This document shows positions 14,267-18,151 of a DNA stretch of 18,151 nucleotides, one piece after another. Origin of the DNA: DAOTTI01 sp034437795 (GTDB lineage: Bacteria; Chloroflexota; UBA11872; UBA12225); contig DAOTTI010000047.1 in the NCBI GenBank assembly GCA_034437795.1, positions 1-18,151 on the forward strand. The letters run 5' to 3'. The notes beneath the pieces are model-generated. The model had not been told where the DNA came from, did no database searches, and saw only the letters and a program-made list of their open reading frames with translations. Position 1 is the first letter of the stretch, and the number at the start of each line of letters is the position of its first letter. Position numbers and translations under genes: made by a program.

Positions 14267-15568
14267 ATGACGCCTATGCCCATCCCGCAACCGCCAAGAA
14301 CGCCAGGAAAGTCTGACTGGTTCATTCACGACCGCTTCGGCCTGTTCATCCACTGGGGGATCTACGCCCTGCCGGCGCGCCACGAGTGGGTCAAGAACCG
14401 CGAGCGCATGACCGACGAGCACTACCAGCGCTACTTCGACCACTTCGACCCGGACCTGTACGACCCGGCCCAGTGGGCGCGCGCCGCCAAGAACGCCGGC
14501 ATGCGCTATGCCGTCATCACGTCCAAGCACCACGACGGCTTCTGCCTCTTCGATAGCCAGCTCACTGACTACAAGGCCACCAATACGCCGGCCCGGCGTG
14601 ACCTGCTGCGCCCGTTCGTCGACGCCTTCCGCGCCGAAGGCCTCAAGGTCGGCTTCTACTACTCGCTCATCGACTGGCACCACCCCGAGTTCCCCATCGA
14701 TGGCCTGCACCCGCAGCGAGACGACGTCGCGTTCCGCGAGGCGAACAAGCACCGGGACATCCGCAAGTACGCGGCCTACCTGCACGGGCAGGTCCGCGAG
14801 CTCCTCACACGCTACGGGAAGATCGACATCCTGTGGCTGGACTTCTCCTACTCGTCGCGAGACTGGGGCTGGAGCAAGGGGAAGGGGAAGGAGGACTGGC
14901 AGAGCGAGCAGCTAATCGCCATGGTGCGGGAGCTCCAGCCGGACATCCTGGTCAACAACCGCACCGAGGTGGAGCAGGACTTCCATACGCCGGAGCAGTT
15001 CCAGCCGGCCGGCTGGCTGCACGTGGACGGCAAGCCGGTCATCTGGGAGGCCTGCCAGACGCTGAACGGCTCCTGGGGCTACGACCGCGATAACCTGGAC
15101 TGGAAGCCACCCAGGATGCTGGTCCAGATGCTGATCGACGGGGTGTCCAAAGGCGGCAATCTGCTGCTCAACGTCGGCCCGACGGCACGGGGCGAGTTCG
15201 ACCCGCGGGCGCTCTGGACGCTGGAGGAGATCGGCAAGTGGATGCGGTTGCACTCACGCTCGATCTACGGCTGCACCCAGAGCGAGTTCACGCCCCCGCC
15301 AGACTGCCGCTACACCTATAACCCGCAGTCGAACCGCCTCTACCTCCACTTCTTCGCCTGGCCGTTCCGCCACGTCCACCTGCCTGGCCTGGCGGGGCGG
15401 GTCCAGTACGCGCAGCTGCTCAACGACGCCTCGGAGATCCGGATGAGCGAGTTCACCCAGTACGACCGCTATCCCAACGTCGCGCCGGATACCTTGACCC
15501 TGCAGCTCCCCGTCCAGCAGCCGGACGTGCTGGTGCCGGTGGTGGAGCTCTTCCTCAAGCCAGAGTAG
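14267..15568 (+). CDS. Alpha-L-fucosidase, glycoside hydrolase family 29
   Basis: GH29 enzymes remove alpha-linked L-fucose from glycans by a retaining mechanism. The 433 residues show the family opening WFIHDRFGLFIHWGIYALPA (18-37), WARAAKNAGMRYAVITSKHHDGFCLFDS (70-97), and DILWLDFSYSS (187-197), in which Asp192 sits at the position of the GH29 nucleophile. GVSKGGNLLLNVGPTARGEF follows, a well-kept late motif, and a beta-sandwich-like C-terminal part ends the protein. The acid/base residue is not obvious by eye, as is usual in this family. There is no signal peptide, so it is probably cytoplasmic and acts on imported oligosaccharides. The ATG at 14267 lacks a clear ribosome site; an ATG at 14276 is an alternative. 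It is divergent from the VapB-like gene across 180 bp. Confidence 0.93.
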   Translation: MTPMPIPQPPRTPGKSDWFIHDRFGLFIHWGIYALPARHEWVKNRERMTDEHYQRYFDHFDPDLYDPAQWARAAKNAGMRYAVITSKHHDGFCLFDSQLTDYKATNTPARRDLLRPFVDAFRAEGLKVGFYYSLIDWHHPEFPIDGLHPQRDDVAFREANKHRDIRKYAAYLHGQVRELLTRYGKIDILWLDFSYSSRDWGWSKGKGKEDWQSEQLIAMVRELQPDILVNNRTEVEQDFHTPEQFQPAGWLHVDGKPVIWEACQTLNGSWGYDRDNLDWKPPRMLVQMLIDGVSKGGNLLLNVGPTARGEFDPRALWTLEEIGKWMRLHSRSIYGCTQSEFTPPPDCRYTYNPQSNRLYLHFFAWPFRHVHLPGLAGRVQYAQLLNDASEIRMSEFTQYDRYPNVAPDTLTLQLPVQQPDVLVPVVELFLKPE

Positions 15569-15614
15569 CGAGGAGCGAGGGACGAGGAGCGAGTGGCGAG
15601 TGAGGAGCCCTCAG

Positions 15615-15702
15615 CGTGCCCCTCGCCCAGAGGGAGAGGGGGAGTACTACGTGGCGCGCGCCGATGGGTCCGACCCGTGCCCCTCGCCCAGAGGGAGAGG
15701 GG
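15615..15702. repeat. Two identical 27-bp hairpin repeats in the fucosidase/PBP convergent gap
   Basis: Positions 15615-15641 and 15676-15702 are identical over 27 bases. Each contains CCCCTCGCCC and GGGAGAGGGG around AGA, a ten-base inverted repeat with one mismatch. The core matches the hairpins at 6132-6184. The 45 bp before them (15569-15613) are made of GCGAGGAGCGAG-type short direct repeats. They may serve as bidirectional 3' structures for the two converging genes, but no T-tract is present. Confidence 0.75.
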
Positions 15703-15730
15703 ACCCCTTGCTGGCCGTGAACCGGCCGGG

Positions 15731-18151
15731 CTAGCGCCGCTGCTGGCCCGGCGGTTGCCGGCTGGGGGTGGCCGTGGCGGCCGCGGCGGGAGTGCGGCGC
15801 TGGCCATCACCATCGCCGGCCGTTGGCGTGGGAGATGGCTGCCCTTGCTGGGCCGGCACCTGTGTCTGGGGCGGTTGAGGCGCCGGCTGGCCCTGCCCCG
15901 TCTGCGTCGGCGTCGGGTCCGGCCGGTTCTGCGCCGTCTGCGTCGGCGCCGCGGTTGGCTGGCGAGACGCGAGCGTCGCCGCGGCCTGGGCGGCGGCCGT
16001 GGCCGTGGCCGCCGCGCGCGCCCTCACCTCTTCCGCCGATGGGGCCGGCGTCGAGGTGGCTCGGGGCGCCTCCGTCGGCACGGGGGTAGGCGTCCGCGGC
16101 GCTTCCGTCGGTACGGGGGTGGGCGTCGGCGCCTGGCACTTCTCCTTTGGAGGCTGCACGACGAACTCTTCGATCTTCGGCTCGGGGCAGCCATCCACCC
16201 ACAGCCGGCCCGAGTCACGGGCGATCGGCACACGCGCCAGGCCGGGCGGCGGCGCCAGCGGGTCGACCGGCAGGGGCTTGAGCGCGAACTCCATGAAGTC
16301 GTGCCAGATAGGCGCAGCCCCGGTCAGGCCGGTGGTGCCCCGCATGGGCTGGTTGTCCGCGTTCCCCACCCACACGCCGGTGACGAGCTGCGAGGTGTAG
16401 CCGATGGTCCAGTTGTCCTTGAAGTCGTCGGTGGTGCCGGTCTTGACTGCCGCCGCGCGGGAGAGCCGCAGCGGGCTATTGGGGCCGAAGGCCGGCGTGC
16501 GCGCCTCGTTGTCCGAGAGGATGCTGGTGATCAGGTAGGCGTACTGGGCGTCGACGACCGGCTGGGGGCGCGGCCCGGGCCAGTGGTCGAGCACGTTCCC
16601 TTTGGCGTCGGTGACCTTGAGAATGCTCACGGGGGAGAGGCGCTTGCCCCCGGTGGCAAAGACCCCGTAGGCCGAGGTCAGCTCCAGCAGGCGCACCTCA
16701 CCTCCGCCGAGGGTCAGCGAGAGCCCGTAGCGGGACGGGTCTTGGAAGGTGGTGATGCCCATGCGCCGCGCCAGATCGATCATCGCCGGCAGGCCGACGA
16801 ACTGTAGCGTCTTGACCGCAGGGATGTTGTAGGAGTTGGCCAGCGCGGTGCGCGCCGTCACCTTCCCGTGGAACTGCCCGTCGTAGTTCTTCGGCCGGTA
16901 GGGCGGCTGGCCCGTCCCGCCTGGGAACTCCGTCGGCGCATCCTCGATGATCGTGGCCGGCGTCCAGCCCTTCAGGAAGGCCGCCAGATAGGTGATCGGC
17001 TTGATCGATGAGCCGGGCTGGCGGAGCGCCAGGGCCACGTTGACCTCCCCCTGGATGGCCTTGTTGTGGTAGTCCGCGCTACCCACCATGGCCAGGATCT
17101 CGCCGGTGGCGGGGTTGATGGCCACCAGCGCCCCATCACGCACGTTGAAGCGTCCCAGGCGCGCCACGTGATCGCGCACGATCAGCTCAGCCATCTCCTG
17201 CAAGCGGATGTCCAGGGTGGTGGTCACCTCCAGGCCCTGCTGGTAGAGCCCCTTCTGCCCGTAGCGAGGATTGGCCTCCAGCTGCTCGCGGACCCAGAGC
17301 ACGAAGTGCGGCGCCTTGATCTCGCCGAGCTGCCGCGTGTGGTAGTTGAGCGGCTGCTCGGCGGCGGCCCTGGCCTCAGCCTCGGAGATGAAGCCGTGCC
17401 TGACCATCAGGTCCAGCACCCGCTGCTGCGCCGCCTTGGCCGCCTGCTGGTCGGCGAACGGGTTCGTCGTGCTTGGCGCGCGGACCAGGCCGGCCAGTAG
17501 CGCCGCCTCCGGCAGGGTCAGCTCGGAGGCCGGCTTGCCGAAGTAGGTCTGGGCCGCCGCCTCCACCCCGTAGGCCTGGTTGCCGAAGTAGACGGTGTTC
17601 AGGTACATCTCCAGGATCTGGTCCTTGGAGTAGCGGTGGGAGATGGAGATGGCCAGGATGGCCTCCTTGATCTTGCGCGAGAGCGTGCGCTCGCTGGAGA
17701 GCAGCGTGTTTTTCACCAGCTGCTGGGTGATGGTGCTGCCCCCGCTGAGGCGGGTGCCGCCGCTGGTCAGGTTCTCGAAGAAGGCGCGGATGATCCCCTG
17801 GGGGTCAATGCCCGGGTTCTGGTAGAAGCGCGCGTCTTCCGCCGCCAGGATGGCCTGCTTCATCGGGTCCGCAATCTCGGCCAGCGTCACCTCGGTGCGC
17901 CGGCCGCGGTTGGGGTCGAACACCTCGTACAGGAGCACGCCGTTGCGGTCGTAGATCTTGGTGCTGTGGAACTGCAGGCGGGAGGCAAGGTTGCGCGGGT
18001 CCGGCAAATCACGGGCGTAATAGGCGTACGCGGCGACGCTCCCGACCCCCAGGAGCGCGCCGGTCGCGGCCACGGCAACGAGGAAGATGGTGAGGGGTCG
18101 CTGCCAAGCGGGCCGCCCCGCCAGCCACTGGGCGGGCTGCGCGCCGCCCAG
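15731..18151 (-). CDS. Class A penicillin-binding protein (bifunctional peptidoglycan synthase), start beyond right edge
   Basis: It polymerises lipid II (GT51 domain) and cross-links peptides (transpeptidase domain) outside the membrane. The frame is open from the right edge, so at least 26 residues precede the GTG at 18073, and the membrane anchor LTIFLVAVAATGALLGVGSV spans that codon. 806 residues are visible. In that numbering AAEDARFY has the catalytic Glu at 105, and STITQQLVKN, KIKEAILAISI and EMYLNTVYFGNQAYGVEAAA complete GT51. The transpeptidase has SSIK (381-384), SYN (440-442) and KTG (570-572). The GT51 motif EDxxFxxHxG has Pro-Gly after an Asn instead of His. From about residue 672 there is a 135-residue Pro/Thr/Gln/Ala tail containing an 11-residue repeat, probably a disordered wall-spanning region. 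Two cysteines (DGCPEP, KEKCQ) precede the tail. Confidence 0.96.
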   Translation of the reverse strand: MGGAQPAQWLAGRPAWQRPLTIFLVAVAATGALLGVGSVAAYAYYARDLPDPRNLASRLQFHSTKIYDRNGVLLYEVFDPNRGRRTEVTLAEIADPMKQAILAAEDARFYQNPGIDPQGIIRAFFENLTSGGTRLSGGSTITQQLVKNTLLSSERTLSRKIKEAILAISISHRYSKDQILEMYLNTVYFGNQAYGVEAAAQTYFGKPASELTLPEAALLAGLVRAPSTTNPFADQQAAKAAQQRVLDLMVRHGFISEAEARAAAEQPLNYHTRQLGEIKAPHFVLWVREQLEANPRYGQKGLYQQGLEVTTTLDIRLQEMAELIVRDHVARLGRFNVRDGALVAINPATGEILAMVGSADYHNKAIQGEVNVALALRQPGSSIKPITYLAAFLKGWTPATIIEDAPTEFPGGTGQPPYRPKNYDGQFHGKVTARTALANSYNIPAVKTLQFVGLPAMIDLARRMGITTFQDPSRYGLSLTLGGGEVRLLELTSAYGVFATGGKRLSPVSILKVTDAKGNVLDHWPGPRPQPVVDAQYAYLITSILSDNEARTPAFGPNSPLRLSRAAAVKTGTTDDFKDNWTIGYTSQLVTGVWVGNADNQPMRGTTGLTGAAPIWHDFMEFALKPLPVDPLAPPPGLARVPIARDSGRLWVDGCPEPKIEEFVVQPPKEKCQAPTPTPVPTEAPRTPTPVPTEAPRATSTPAPSAEEVRARAAATATAAAQAAATLASRQPTAAPTQTAQNRPDPTPTQTGQGQPAPQPPQTQVPAQQGQPSPTPTAGDGDGQRRTPAAAATATPSRQPPGQQRR
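16065..16130. repeat. 33-bp tandem repeat in the PBP tail
   Basis: Two adjacent 33-bp units (16065-16097 and 16098-16130) differ at a few bases and encode two copies of an 11-residue unit with the order TPTPVPTEAPR. The unit is in frame and lies at the start of the Pro/Thr-rich C-terminal tail. Length variation between strains would not disturb the enzymatic domains. Confidence 0.8.

Noticed and set aside
14087..14785. Upstream extension of the VapB-like frame to 319 residues
   Set aside because: It runs antisense through the GH29 gene; the ATG at 14086 has a ribosome site and gives a normal antitoxin length.
15615..15702. Intrinsic terminators for the converging fucosidase and PBP genes
   Set aside because: Stable hairpins exist, but no T-tract follows on either strand; kept as repeats only.
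15593..16807. Plus-strand frame of 404 codons
   Set aside because: It lies antisense to the PBP, is extremely Arg/Gly-rich, and the PBP frame carries clear catalytic motifs.

Overview
This is a GC-rich bacterial window carrying mostly housekeeping and accessory genes on both strands. The composition, a class 2 (quinone-linked) dihydroorotate dehydrogenase, paired TldD/TldE genes, a class A penicillin-binding protein with a long Pro/Thr/Gln tail, and GC-rich hairpin repeats between genes would suit Chloroflexota (Thermomicrobia/Sphaerobacter-like). That placement is a weak inference; no rRNA or other taxonomic marker is present. No tRNA, rRNA, CRISPR array or insertion sequence was seen.

Layout. 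The left edge holds the end of an unrecognised gene (2-217). Next come a cation diffusion facilitator (390-1421, minus) and an MFS efflux-type transporter broken by one frameshift (1489-2771, minus). Two diverged 36-bp direct repeats lie between the transporter and a plus-strand tldD/tldE pair (3034-6089), whose products would form a metalloprotease heterodimer. A 349-bp gap with hairpin repeats follows. Then, on the minus strand, come pyrD (6439-7548, with a duplicated start region) and, upstream of it, rmlB (7654-9849).

The most notable element is in rmlB. A complete 376-residue intein (8311-9438) with a LAGLIDADG-type homing endonuclease is inserted between the Ser and Thr of the catalytic STDEVYG motif of dTDP-glucose 4,6-dehydratase. 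The enzyme should therefore depend on protein splicing. Diverging from rmlB is a 487-residue protein of unknown function (9937-11400) with a possible PD-(D/E)xK-like pattern.

The stretch 11400-14090 looks like an accessory region in decay. It contains a HicB-like antitoxin with a probable N-terminal frameshift and no visible HicA, an orphan coding fragment (11879-12190), a short copy of the acylphosphatase 3' end, an intact acyP downstream of a phytanoyl-CoA-dioxygenase-family gene whose first iron-binding motif reads HTG instead of HxD, and a VapB/VapC-type pair in which the PIN toxin has lost its N-terminal half. To the right are a GH29 alpha-L-fucosidase (14267-15568, plus) and, convergent with it, a class A penicillin-binding protein that runs off the right edge.

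Functional links visible here are few: TldD with TldE, the VapBC-like pair, the phyH-acyP transcription unit, and perhaps rmlB (deoxysugar nucleotides) with the cell-envelope PBP. No defence or biosynthetic system is evident. The novelty lies in the intein, the HTG-type oxygenase and the many small gene lesions.
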